Assembly: GCA_037190485.1 (NCBI GenBank)
Contig: JBBCJB010000001.1
Coordinates: 131,314-195,313, forward strand
Length of the DNA stretch: 64,000 nucleotides
Source: Parapedobacter sp037190485
GTDB taxonomy: Bacteria; Bacteroidota; Bacteroidia; Sphingobacteriales; Sphingobacteriaceae
Reading direction: 5' to 3'
Below are positions 17,715 to 25,467 of this stretch, piece by piece; position 1 is the first letter of the stretch, and every line of letters starts with the position of its first letter. Made by a program: the position numbers and the translations under genes. The notes under the pieces were generated by a model, which was not told where the DNA came from, ran no database searches, and was given only the letters and a program-made list of their open reading frames with translations.

Positions 17715-18986
17715 CTACTCCTGTCGGCCCTTGGCCTTGGTGGTCACCTCGATCACGCCCTTCGCCCCTTTGTCGCCATACCGATCCGCGGCACTTTTCC
17801 CTTTCCATACGTGGATGGCCTCGATCTCATCGGGGTTTATATCGTCGATGTTTCCGTCGGCCCGGATCTCGCCATCCACCACGTATAGCGGTTCCTCGCC
17901 GTCGCGCCGGTTCGCTTTGCGCACCCGGACCTGCACGGTATCGGCCGTTACCGTCGTGGTATCCCGTTTGCCCACGACCAGCAGCGTCGGTTGCCGGTCG
18001 CGGTCGCCCGTCGCCACGGCCCCTTCCGCTTGCGCCGCATCGCGATCGCCCGGCAGGTTTATCCGTAACGTGGAGTCCGCGCCGACAGGCCCGCCACCCA
18101 GTGGGCGTTCGGGCCGTTCACTTGCGGGATTGGCCTTGCCCATCGCAAACACGGCCAAGCAGATCGCGATTGCCGATCCCGCCACCGCATATTTACCCAG
18201 GTGCAACCTGGATGACCTGTTCCTATTCATCATCATGATCCTCCTTTTAATACTGTCCAGGTTAAACGCATTCCCGAGTGCCGCATCGCGATCCGCATAA
18301 CGCCCCACCTTCAGGAGGCTGTATTGATAGCCTTGCTTGTCCACCCCGCTTTGCAGCACGCGATTGTCGGTGATGAACTCCAGGTTTTCCTGGATCGCGT
18401 GGCGCACCAGCCAGGCGCCGGGGTTGAACCAGCACAGCACGCGGAAAAGCTCCGCCAACAAGGCGTCGACCGTGTGCCATTCGCTCACGTGCACCCGTTC
18501 GTGCTCGAAGATGTCGTGCAGTTCGCCCTCGTCGTGGTTATGGGCGTTCAGGTAGATGTTGCGCCAGAACGAAAACGGAAGCACGGGGCCAAACACCTGC
18601 CTGTAGCGGAACACCCGCCACCTGGCGGGTCGCGAACCGCGGTGCAACGACCAGAGACTGGCGAAGCGGATAGCGAGCTTACCGCCGAACCAAGCCACCC
18701 CGGCCCAGAAACACGCCACGGGCAGCGACCACCAATCGAAGGCGTCGGCCGGCAACGGTTGCCAATCGGGCACGAGGTACCCGATGTTCGCGGGTAGCTC
18801 CCGCTTCACCTCCAGCCATCCGCGCAGGTCGATCAGCGGGAAAGCCGCCGAAAAACACAGCCCGAACAACAGGTAGAAGCGGTTCAGGTCATAGAACGTC
18901 AGTTTGCGGAGCAACCAACGATACCCCACGTAAAACAGGATGATGGACAGGTTGGCCTGCAGCAGGTAACTCAGGATATCGGGCAT
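17715..18986 (-). CDS. BlaR1/MecR1-like M56 metallopeptidase with TonB-plug-like C-terminus
   Basis: The 423-residue membrane protein has N-terminal membrane helices (about residues 5-25, 32-55 and 85-105). A cytoplasmic zinc-protease domain carries the HExxH motif as HERVH (His162, Glu163, His166), followed by AELFRVLCWFNPGAW. A further helix lies at about 265-287. The C-terminus (about 365-420) resembles a SusC/TonB plug: PLYVVDGEI, DEIEAIHVWKGKSA and KGVIEVTT. There is no penicillin-binding sensor domain, so it is not a classical beta-lactam sensor. It probably cleaves the BlaI-like repressor encoded 2 bp upstream. The signal it senses is unknown. Confidence 0.87.
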   Translation of the reverse strand: MPDILSYLLQANLSIILFYVGYRWLLRKLTFYDLNRFYLLFGLCFSAAFPLIDLRGWLEVKRELPANIGYLVPDWQPLPADAFDWWSLPVACFWAGVAWFGGKLAIRFASLWSLHRGSRPARWRVFRYRQVFGPVLPFSFWRNIYLNAHNHDEGELHDIFEHERVHVSEWHTVDALLAELFRVLCWFNPGAWLVRHAIQENLEFITDNRVLQSGVDKQGYQYSLLKVGRYADRDAALGNAFNLDSIKRRIMMMNRNRSSRLHLGKYAVAGSAIAICLAVFAMGKANPASERPERPLGGGPVGADSTLRINLPGDRDAAQAEGAVATGDRDRQPTLLVVGKRDTTTVTADTVQVRVRKANRRDGEEPLYVVDGEIRADGNIDDINPDEIEAIHVWKGKSAADRYGDKGAKGVIEVTTKAKGRQE

Positions 18987-18988
18987 GG

Positions 18989-19354
18989 CTATTCGGTTTT
19001 TCCGTCCTTGATCATGCGGACGATCTCATCCAGCTCGTCGGCGCTTATCTTTTCCTCCTTTGCAAAGAAATGCACCAAATCCTTGTAGGAATCCTTGAAG
19101 TAATCGCTCACGAACCCATTCATGAACAGTCTCTTATAATCCTCCTCCCGAATGATCGCTTCATAGCGATACGCATTGGCGTACCGCACGGCCTTCACGT
19201 AGCCCTTGCGCTGCAGGTTCTTGATGGTAGACGCCAGCGTCGTGTACGGCATCTTCGCGCCCGGCACGCTGTCGAGCAATTCCTTGACGAACCCGCCGCC
19301 GTTGCGCCAGATGAGCTGCATCGCCTCCTCTTCCTGTAAAGTCAGTTTTTCCAT
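18989..19354 (-). CDS. BlaI/MecI/CopY family repressor
   Basis: This 121-residue winged-helix repressor starts MEKLTLQEEEAMQLIWR, the usual family N-terminus. The DNA-recognition helix region reads MPYTTLASTIKNLQRKGYV. The C-terminal half is the dimerisation and protease-cleavage part. It is the first gene of a two-gene unit with the M56 peptidase (2-bp gap). Two matching palindromes lie directly upstream and are likely its operators, suggesting autoregulation. No beta-lactamase gene is adjacent. The regulated function is unknown. Confidence 0.92.
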   Translation of the reverse strand: MEKLTLQEEEAMQLIWRNGGGFVKELLDSVPGAKMPYTTLASTIKNLQRKGYVKAVRYANAYRYEAIIREEDYKRLFMNGFVSDYFKDSYKDLVHFFAKEEKISADELDEIVRMIKDGKTE

Positions 19355-19359
19355 TACAT

Positions 19360-19393
19360 TACGTTCTAGCCGTAAAACTACGAACTTTACGTA
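19360..19393. promoter_or_regulatory. tandem palindromic operator for the BlaI-like repressor
   Basis: Two copies of TACG-N7-CGTA occur at 19360-19374 and 19379-19393, 19 bp start to start. Outer flanking bases extend each arm by one pair. They begin 5 bp upstream of the repressor start codon. Confidence 0.55.
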
Positions 19394-19516
19394 GAAAAAC
19401 GAAATCTTTTTTCATTTTATTCCCAGCGGCTTCTCCGCACGTGCGCGACTGCCCGCGCCCGCGCCTTTCGAACACGCCGCTAACGATAATTTAACACGCC
19501 TCCGCGTCAGAATTAG

Positions 19517-19547
19517 TTGCATGAAACCGTTAATTTACCTATGTTTG
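19517..19547 (+). promoter_or_regulatory. promoter of citrate synthase, Bacteroidota type
   Basis: TTG at 19517-19519, a 20-nt spacer and TATGTTTG at 19540-19547 match the consensus. The ATG at 19566 lies 18 nt downstream, which excludes the in-frame ATG at 19521 as the start. Confidence 0.7.
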
Positions 19548-19565
19548 CGCTTCATCCAGAAAATT

Positions 19566-20852
19566 ATGTCAGAAAAAGCTTCCATATCGATAAACGGCAA
19601 GTCTCATGAATTGCCCGTCATCACGGGCTCGGAAAACGAACAAGGCATCGACATCTCCAAACTTCGCGACATCACCGGGGCCATCACGGTCGACCCGGGC
19701 TACAAGAACACCGGCGCCACCAAAAGCGCGGTCACGTTCCTGGATGGCGAAAAGGGGATCTTGCATTACCGGGGTTATCCGATCGAGCAGCTCGCCGAAC
19801 AGTCGACATTCCTGGAAGTGGCCTATCTGCTCATCTACGGTGAATTGCCGTCGGCCCAGACCTTGCTTGATTTCCGGAAGAAAATCAGCAGGCATACGCT
19901 GATCCACGAGGACATGAAGAAATTCTTCGATGGCTTCCCCTCGAAATCGCACCCCATGGGCCAGCTCTCATGCCTCGTGGGCGCGCTGTCCGCGTTCTAT
20001 CCCGAATCGCTGGATCCCAATCCCAGCGAAGAGGAAGAGAACCTGACCATCCTGAAGCTGCTGGCCAAGATGCCCACGATCGTGTCGTGGATTTATAAGA
20101 AATCGCTTGGACATCCGGTCATCTACCCGCGCAACGAACTCAACTACGTGCATAATTTCCTGAACATGACGTTCGGGCAGATCACCGAAGACATCACCAT
20201 CGACAAGTCGGTGGTGAGTGCGATGCACAAACTGCTCATCCTGCACGCCGACCACGAACAGAATTGCTCCACCTCCACCGTGCGCATCGTGGGTTCGTCA
20301 AACGCCAACCTCTACGCGTCCATTTCGGCCGGCATCTCGGCGCTATGGGGTCCCCTGCACGGCGGTGCCAACCAGGCCGTGATCGAAATGCTTGAGAGCA
20401 TCAAGAATGACGGCGGCGACAGCGCCAAATGGCTGGCCAAGGCCAAGGACAAGAACGACCCGTTCCGGCTCATGGGTTTCGGCCACCGGGTATACAAGAA
20501 TTTCGATCCGCGCGCCAAGATCATCAAGGAAGCGTGTGACGAGGTGCTGGAGCGGCTGGGCGTCAATGACCCGGTGCTAGACATCGCGAAGGAGCTCGAA
20601 GAAGCGGCGCTGAAAGACCAGTATTTCGTCGATCGCAAGCTTTACCCCAACGTCGATTTCTATTCGGGCATCATCTATCGCGCGCTGGGCTTCCCCACCG
20701 ACATGTTCACCGTGTTGTTCGCGCTCGGCCGGCTACCCGGCTGGATCGCGCAATGGAAAGAGATGAAGGCCAACAAGGAGCCCATCGGGCGTCCGCGCCA
20801 GATCTACACCGGCAGCACGAAGCGTGACTACGTGTCGCTTGACAAGCGCTGA
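19566..20852 (+). CDS. gltA: citrate synthase
   Basis: The 428-residue enzyme condenses acetyl-CoA and oxaloacetate into citrate, the entry step of the TCA cycle. Signature regions: HADHEQNCSTSTVRIVGSS (His and oxaloacetate contacts), SALWGPLHGGANQAVIEML (catalytic His), and FGHRVYKNFDPRAK. The catalytic Asp follows near DVDFYSG-like sequence (PNVDFYSGIIY). The length and N-terminal beta-strand extension fit the type II hexameric form of Gram-negative bacteria. The start at 19566 (MSEKASISING) is set by the upstream promoter. It precedes the nuo genes by 81 bp; a separate -7 element lies in that gap. Confidence 0.96.
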   Translation: MSEKASISINGKSHELPVITGSENEQGIDISKLRDITGAITVDPGYKNTGATKSAVTFLDGEKGILHYRGYPIEQLAEQSTFLEVAYLLIYGELPSAQTLLDFRKKISRHTLIHEDMKKFFDGFPSKSHPMGQLSCLVGALSAFYPESLDPNPSEEEENLTILKLLAKMPTIVSWIYKKSLGHPVIYPRNELNYVHNFLNMTFGQITEDITIDKSVVSAMHKLLILHADHEQNCSTSTVRIVGSSNANLYASISAGISALWGPLHGGANQAVIEMLESIKNDGGDSAKWLAKAKDKNDPFRLMGFGHRVYKNFDPRAKIIKEACDEVLERLGVNDPVLDIAKELEEAALKDQYFVDRKLYPNVDFYSGIIYRALGFPTDMFTVLFALGRLPGWIAQWKEMKANKEPIGRPRQIYTGSTKRDYVSLDKR

Positions 20853-20898
20853 GGTAATATAATCTATCAAGTCACTATATATTTTCGGCTCAAATCCT

Positions 20899-20906
20899 TA
20901 TGTTTG
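20899..20906 (+). promoter_or_regulatory. putative -7 element of the nuoH-N operon
   Basis: TATGTTTG matches TAnnTTTG, 27 nt before the TTG start of nuoH. No clear -33 element was found. Confidence 0.45.
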
Positions 20907-20933
20907 CACGGATTTATCAGCGTGTAGCACGAA

Positions 20934-22007
20934 TTGGCCTTTTATATCGCATATAGCATCGTCGGCGTACTCTTGTTCGGTTTCATCGCCGGTTTCGCCC
21001 TGTTCGCGGTGTATGCCGAGCGCAAGGTCGCCGGTTTCGTGCAGGATCGGCTGGGGCCCATGGAAACCGGCAAATACGGCACCCTGCAGACCATCGCCGA
21101 CATCCTGAAACTCATCCAGAAAGAATTCATCACGCCTTCGGCCGCAGACAAGGTATTGTTCGCCGTGGCACCCGTCATCATCTTCGTGGCGGTGTTCCTG
21201 GGCTTCGCGGTCATGCCGTGGGCACCCGGCATCGCCCCCGCCACGCTCCACCTCGGGCTTTTCTATGTCATCGCCATCATCTCGGTGGATGCCATCGGCC
21301 TGCTGATGGCCGGTTGGGGGTCGAACAACAAGTTTTCGCTCCTCGGCTCGATGCGGGCCGTGGCGCAGATCGTCTCGTATGAAATCCCGGCGGGCATCGC
21401 GCTCATCTCGGCGGTCATGATCGCCCAGACGCTTGACATGCAGCAGCTGGCGCTCGATCAGGGCATCCGGTCTACGGGCAGGCAACTTTTCGCCGGGTTC
21501 TGGGATGTGAGCCAGATCGGTGGATTGCTGTCGTGGCATGTCTTCCAGGCCCCGCACCTGCTGGTGGCCTATGTGATCTTCTTCATCGCCTCGCTGGCCG
21601 AGTGCAACCGCGCGCCGTTTGACATCCCCGAGGCCGAGTCGGAGCTGGTGGGCGGTTTCCACACCGAGTACGGCGGCCTGCGCTTCGCATTCGTGTTCCT
21701 GGCCGAATACGCCATGATGTTCCTGGTGGCCATGATCGGCGTGGTGGTCTTCCTGGGCGCCTGGAATACGCCCCTGCCCAACATCGGGGCGATCCGGCTT
21801 GCCGATTGGACCACCGGGCCGGTCTGGGGCATCGGCTGGACGCTCGCCAAGACGCTGCTCGTGGTGGGCATCCAGCTCTGGATCCGTTGGACGCTGCCAC
21901 GCCTGCGCGCGGATCAGCTGATGGCGCTCTGCTGGAAAGTGCTCACGCCGCTGGCGTTCCTGTGCATGGCCATCTCGGGGATCTGGCGGGTTTGGGTGAT
22001 GGTTTGA
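20934..22007 (+). CDS. nuoH: NADH-quinone oxidoreductase subunit H
   Basis: The product is about 357 residues with eight or so membrane helices. It is the complex I subunit that links the peripheral arm to the membrane arm and helps form the quinone site. Signatures: YAERKVAGFVQDRLGPME near the N-terminus, the loop DILKLIQKEFITP, and ECNRAPFDIPEAESELVGGF. No ATG precedes the first helix. The start is most likely TTG 20934, placed 27 nt after a -7 element. It is the first gene of the nuoHIJKLMN run; nuoI follows 28 bp later. Confidence 0.94.
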   Translation: MAFYIAYSIVGVLLFGFIAGFALFAVYAERKVAGFVQDRLGPMETGKYGTLQTIADILKLIQKEFITPSAADKVLFAVAPVIIFVAVFLGFAVMPWAPGIAPATLHLGLFYVIAIISVDAIGLLMAGWGSNNKFSLLGSMRAVAQIVSYEIPAGIALISAVMIAQTLDMQQLALDQGIRSTGRQLFAGFWDVSQIGGLLSWHVFQAPHLLVAYVIFFIASLAECNRAPFDIPEAESELVGGFHTEYGGLRFAFVFLAEYAMMFLVAMIGVVVFLGAWNTPLPNIGAIRLADWTTGPVWGIGWTLAKTLLVVGIQLWIRWTLPRLRADQLMALCWKVLTPLAFLCMAISGIWRVWVMV

Positions 22008-22035
22008 GTGAGTTTGTGCGTAACTGAAATAGACA

Positions 22036-22596
22036 ATGATCAAGATAGCCTTGCATGCGTTCATCACGGCGGCGAAGGGATTGGCCCTCACGCTGGCCCA
22101 TCTCGTGGGTGCCCGTCGGTCGCGCCAGGCGCTTGACGTGCGCAAGCCGACGTATTTCGACGAGCAGGCCGGTGTCACCACCGTGCAGTTCCCGAAAGAG
22201 ACGATGCCCATCCCGGAGGTGGCGCGGTATCAACTGGACGTCGAGATCGACGATTGCATCGTCTGCGACCTGTGCGCCAAGGCCTGCCCGGTCGATTGCA
22301 TCGCCATCGAATCGATCAAGGCCACCGACGTGATCGGCAAGACCTCCGATGGCAGCGTGAAGCGGCTATACGCCGCCACCTTCGACATCGACATGGCCAA
22401 ATGCATGTACTGCGGGCTGTGCACGGTCGTCTGCCCCACCGAATGCATCACGATGACCGACCAATACGACCGCAGCATGACCAACCTGGCCGAGCTCACC
22501 TACTCGTTCGCCGACATGACGCCCGAGGAAGTGGCGGAGAAGAAACTTGAATGGACCAAGTTCCAAGCCGAAAAGGAGGCGGCCAAGCGCCCGTGA
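22036..22596 (+). CDS. nuoI: NADH-quinone oxidoreductase subunit I
   Basis: The 186-residue ferredoxin-like subunit carries two [4Fe-4S] clusters (N6a and N6b) that hand electrons towards quinone. Both CxxCxxCxxxCP sets are present: Cys74, 77, 80 and 84, and Cys123, 126, 129 and 133. An N-terminal amphipathic helix anchors it to the membrane arm. The charged C-terminal tail (EKKLEWTKFQAEKEAAKR) is longer than in E. coli. Its TGA overlaps the nuoJ ATG by one base, indicating translational coupling. Confidence 0.95.
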   Translation: MIKIALHAFITAAKGLALTLAHLVGARRSRQALDVRKPTYFDEQAGVTTVQFPKETMPIPEVARYQLDVEIDDCIVCDLCAKACPVDCIAIESIKATDVIGKTSDGSVKRLYAATFDIDMAKCMYCGLCTVVCPTECITMTDQYDRSMTNLAELTYSFADMTPEEVAEKKLEWTKFQAEKEAAKRP

Positions 22597-23144
22597 TGGA
22601 CATGCAGACCTTCGTTTTCTACGGCTTTTCGGCCATCGCGATCGGATCGGCCGTGCTGTTGGCCAGCCTGCGCAACATCGCCCGGGCGCTGTTCCTGTTT
22701 TTCATCACGCTATTCTCGGTCGCCGGGCTTTACGTCTTCGCCTTGGCCGACTTCGTGGCCATCACCCAGGTCCTGGTGTACGTGGGCGGCGTGCTGGTGC
22801 TCATGCTGTTCGCCTTCATGCTGTCCAACAAGGAATTGCTCAACCGGCTGCCTTTCGGGGTCGGCCGCGTGTTCGCCATCCCGGCTTGGCAGGCGCTGGC
22901 CATCGCGGGGGCGCTTTTCGCCATCGTCGTATACGCCATCGCGTCGTCGCACGGCCAGGAGCGGTCATGGATCGCCGGTGCCAAAGCCAGCGGGGGCGCG
23001 ATCGTCGCGACCGACAACACCGTCCAATCGATCGGCGTGCAGCTCATGACGCGTTACCTGTTGCCTTTCGAGGTCATTTCGGTGCTGCTGATGATGGCGC
23101 TCATCGGTGCCGCCCACCTCAGCCGGAAGGAGGCCAAGCCATGA
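22596..23144 (+). CDS. nuoJ: NADH-quinone oxidoreductase subunit J
   Basis: The 182-residue membrane subunit of complex I has about five helices. The conserved third helix region is seen in FVAITQVLVYVGGVLVLMLF. The start MDMQTFVFYG at 22596 shares one base with the nuoI stop codon. The stop overlaps the nuoK start by 4 bp (ATGA). It belongs to the proton-translocating membrane arm. Confidence 0.93.
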   Translation: MDMQTFVFYGFSAIAIGSAVLLASLRNIARALFLFFITLFSVAGLYVFALADFVAITQVLVYVGGVLVLMLFAFMLSNKELLNRLPFGVGRVFAIPAWQALAIAGALFAIVVYAIASSHGQERSWIAGAKASGGAIVATDNTVQSIGVQLMTRYLLPFEVISVLLMMALIGAAHLSRKEAKP

Positions 23145-23446
23145 TCACGCTCGCGCACTTCCTGGTCGTGGCAGCCTGCCTCTTCTCGATCGGCCTGTAC
23201 ATCGTGCTGGCCCGCCGCAACGCCATCCTGGTGCTCGTGGGCATCGAGTTGATGATCAACGCGGCCGTGCTCAACCTCGTCGCGTTCGGCCGGTACGACC
23301 GGGCCTTCTACGGTGGGCAAGCGTTCGCGCTGTTCGCCATCGTGCTGGCCGCCGCCGGTGTGGCCGTTGCGCTGGCCATCATCCTCAATGTATACCGGTT
23401 GCATCGCACCGTCGATCCCGACGACATCCGGGAGCTGAAAGATTAA
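23141..23446 (+). CDS. nuoK: NADH-quinone oxidoreductase subunit K
   Basis: The 101-residue membrane subunit has three helices. It carries the conserved glutamate in LVLVGIELMINAAVLNL (helix 2) and a second acidic position is absent or shifted. A good AAGGAGG ribosome-binding site lies inside the end of nuoJ (ccggaaggaggcc). It overlaps nuoJ by 4 bp. Length and topology are as in other bacteria. Confidence 0.94.
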   Translation: MITLAHFLVVAACLFSIGLYIVLARRNAILVLVGIELMINAAVLNLVAFGRYDRAFYGGQAFALFAIVLAAAGVAVALAIILNVYRLHRTVDPDDIRELKD

Positions 23447-23457
23447 CGGATAAGACA

Positions 23458-25467
23458 TTGCCCTCGACCACGCTCACATATCCGCTGCTGGCCGCCCTTT
23501 CGGCGGTGTCGCTGCCATTCCTCGCCTTCCTGCTGGCGGCGGTGCTCGGCAAGCGGGCCAGAAGCGGCGCCATCGCCATCGCGGCCATCGCATCGAGCCT
23601 GTTGGCCGCCGGCTACGCCTTCGCGCAGGTATGGAACCAGCCCCCCCTGCACATCCAATGGCATTGGTTCACCATCGGTGAGCAGGCGTTCCAGGTGGGC
23701 ATCCTGTTGGACAACACGGCCGTGCTCATGCTCCTGCTGGTCTGCACCATCGCCCTGCCCGTGCACGTCTATTCGGCCGCCTACATGAAGGGCGATCCGG
23801 GCATCCACCGGTACTGGATGTACCTGAGCCTGTTTTGCTTCGCCATGCTGGGCGTGGTGGTGGCCGACAACCTGTTGCTGCTGTACGTCTGCTGGGAACT
23901 CGTGGGCCTCGCGTCGTACCTGCTCATCGGCTTCTGGTTCACGAAACCCGCCACCGTGCAGGCCAACAAGAAGGCCTTCCTGGTCAACCGCATCGGCGAC
24001 ATCGGTTTCCTGATCGGCATTGCCATCCTGTACGGCTTTCTCGGCACGCTGGATATCCGGGCGCTGTTCGGGCCGGAGGCCACGGCGATCGCCGACGGCG
24101 GCATGCCGGCCGGCTGGATCACCGCCGCGGGGCTGGCGTTTTTCCTCGGCGCCATGGCCAAGTCGGCGCAATTCCCGCTGCACGTGTGGCTGCCCGACGC
24201 GATGGAGGGGCCTACCTCGGTATCGTCGCTCATCCACGCCGCCACGATGGTGGCCGCCGGCGTGTTCCTGCTGGCCCGCATCTTCCCGCTTTTTGACGGC
24301 ACCACCCTGCTGGTGATGGCCATCACCGGTACGGTCACCGCCCTCACGGCGGCCTACGTGGCGCTCACCCAATACGACATCAAGAAAATCCTCGCGTTCT
24401 CGACCGTCTCGCAGCTGGGGTTCATGGTAGCGGGCATCGGCATCGGCATGTATCCCGCCGCGCTGTTCCATCTGGCCACCCACGCCTTCTTCAAGTGCTT
24501 GCTTTTCCTGTGCGCGGGCGCGATCATCCACGCGATGCAGCACGCCAAGCACGCGCACCGGCTGGACATCGACCCGCAGGATATCCGTGCCATGGGCGGC
24601 CTGCGCAGCCACATGCCCATCACGTTCGCCACCATGCTCATCGCCTCGCTGGCGCTCATGGGCTTCCCCTTCACGGCGGGGTACCTGTCCAAGGATGCCC
24701 TGCTGGTGCATGCCTTTGAATGGGCCGCCCTCCAGCCGGGTGCCGCCAAGGCGATCCCGTACGTGCTCTCGCTCGTGACGGTGCTCACCAGCTTCTACAT
24801 GCTCCGGCTCCTGGTCAAGGTGTTTTTCGGCCCTTCGGCCACGGCATCCGTGCCGGGCGTGCAGGTGCACGACGCACCCATCACCATGCGCGTCCCCATG
24901 CTCTTCCTGGCCGCGTGCTCGCTTTTCCCGCTGTTCACGCTGCATCCGCTCAACGACGGTCACGTCTGGCTGCTGCAAGGCTTCGCGGCATCGGCGACCT
25001 TGCCGCCGCTTCGCCTGCTCCATGTGGTCATCCCCATCGCCACCACATCGGTCACGATCGGGGTGGCGCTGGTTGCCTGGCATTGGTATGCCAACGGCCG
25101 GTACCCGCTCAAGGCCTCGGGCCCGTGGTATCGGCTGTCGTTGCACCAGGGGTATCTCGACGCCTGCTACGATGCCGTGGTGGTGCGCCCCGTCCTGTGG
25201 CTGTCGCGGCAATTGCTGCGATTCGACCGGCGGGTGGTCGATGGCACCATCGACGGGCTGGCCAGCGTGGGCCGGTCGTTGGCCCGGCTCGCGGGCTGGC
25301 TGGACCTGCGCGTGGTGGATGGCTTGGTGCGGCTCGTCGGGAAGCTGGCCTGGGGGTTGGGCAATGCGTCCAGGCGTGCGCAAACCGGGCGGGTGCAGCA
25401 GTACCTGGCCTTCGTGTTCTTGACGCTCGTGGTGATCTTGATTTATCTTATTTTCGTGCCGGTATGA
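23458..25467 (+). CDS. nuoL: NADH-quinone oxidoreductase subunit L
   Basis: This antiporter-like subunit of about 669 residues is the distal proton pump, with the long lateral helix in its C-terminal part. Conserved stretches: CWELVGLASYLLIGFWF, GAMAKSAQFPLHVWLPDAME, GPTSVSSLIHAATMV and STVSQLGFMVAGIG. No ATG lies near; the start is TTG 23458, 11 bp after nuoK. The frame remains open further upstream through nuoK, but that sequence is not NuoL-like. The end overlaps nuoM by 4 bp. Confidence 0.94.
   Translation: MPSTTLTYPLLAALSAVSLPFLAFLLAAVLGKRARSGAIAIAAIASSLLAAGYAFAQVWNQPPLHIQWHWFTIGEQAFQVGILLDNTAVLMLLLVCTIALPVHVYSAAYMKGDPGIHRYWMYLSLFCFAMLGVVVADNLLLLYVCWELVGLASYLLIGFWFTKPATVQANKKAFLVNRIGDIGFLIGIAILYGFLGTLDIRALFGPEATAIADGGMPAGWITAAGLAFFLGAMAKSAQFPLHVWLPDAMEGPTSVSSLIHAATMVAAGVFLLARIFPLFDGTTLLVMAITGTVTALTAAYVALTQYDIKKILAFSTVSQLGFMVAGIGIGMYPAALFHLATHAFFKCLLFLCAGAIIHAMQHAKHAHRLDIDPQDIRAMGGLRSHMPITFATMLIASLALMGFPFTAGYLSKDALLVHAFEWAALQPGAAKAIPYVLSLVTVLTSFYMLRLLVKVFFGPSATASVPGVQVHDAPITMRVPMLFLAACSLFPLFTLHPLNDGHVWLLQGFAASATLPPLRLLHVVIPIATTSVTIGVALVAWHWYANGRYPLKASGPWYRLSLHQGYLDACYDAVVVRPVLWLSRQLLRFDRRVVDGTIDGLASVGRSLARLAGWLDLRVVDGLVRLVGKLAWGLGNASRRAQTGRVQQYLAFVFLTLVVILIYLIFVPV

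Noticed and set aside
17715..19354. Beta-lactam resistance module
   Set aside because: There is a BlaI/BlaR1-like pair but no beta-lactamase or PBP gene, and the sensor lacks a penicillin-binding domain.
23107..23457. Extended N-terminus of NuoL overlapping nuoK
   Set aside because: The extra residues are Arg/His-rich and not membrane-like. NuoL similarity begins only after the TTG at 23458.
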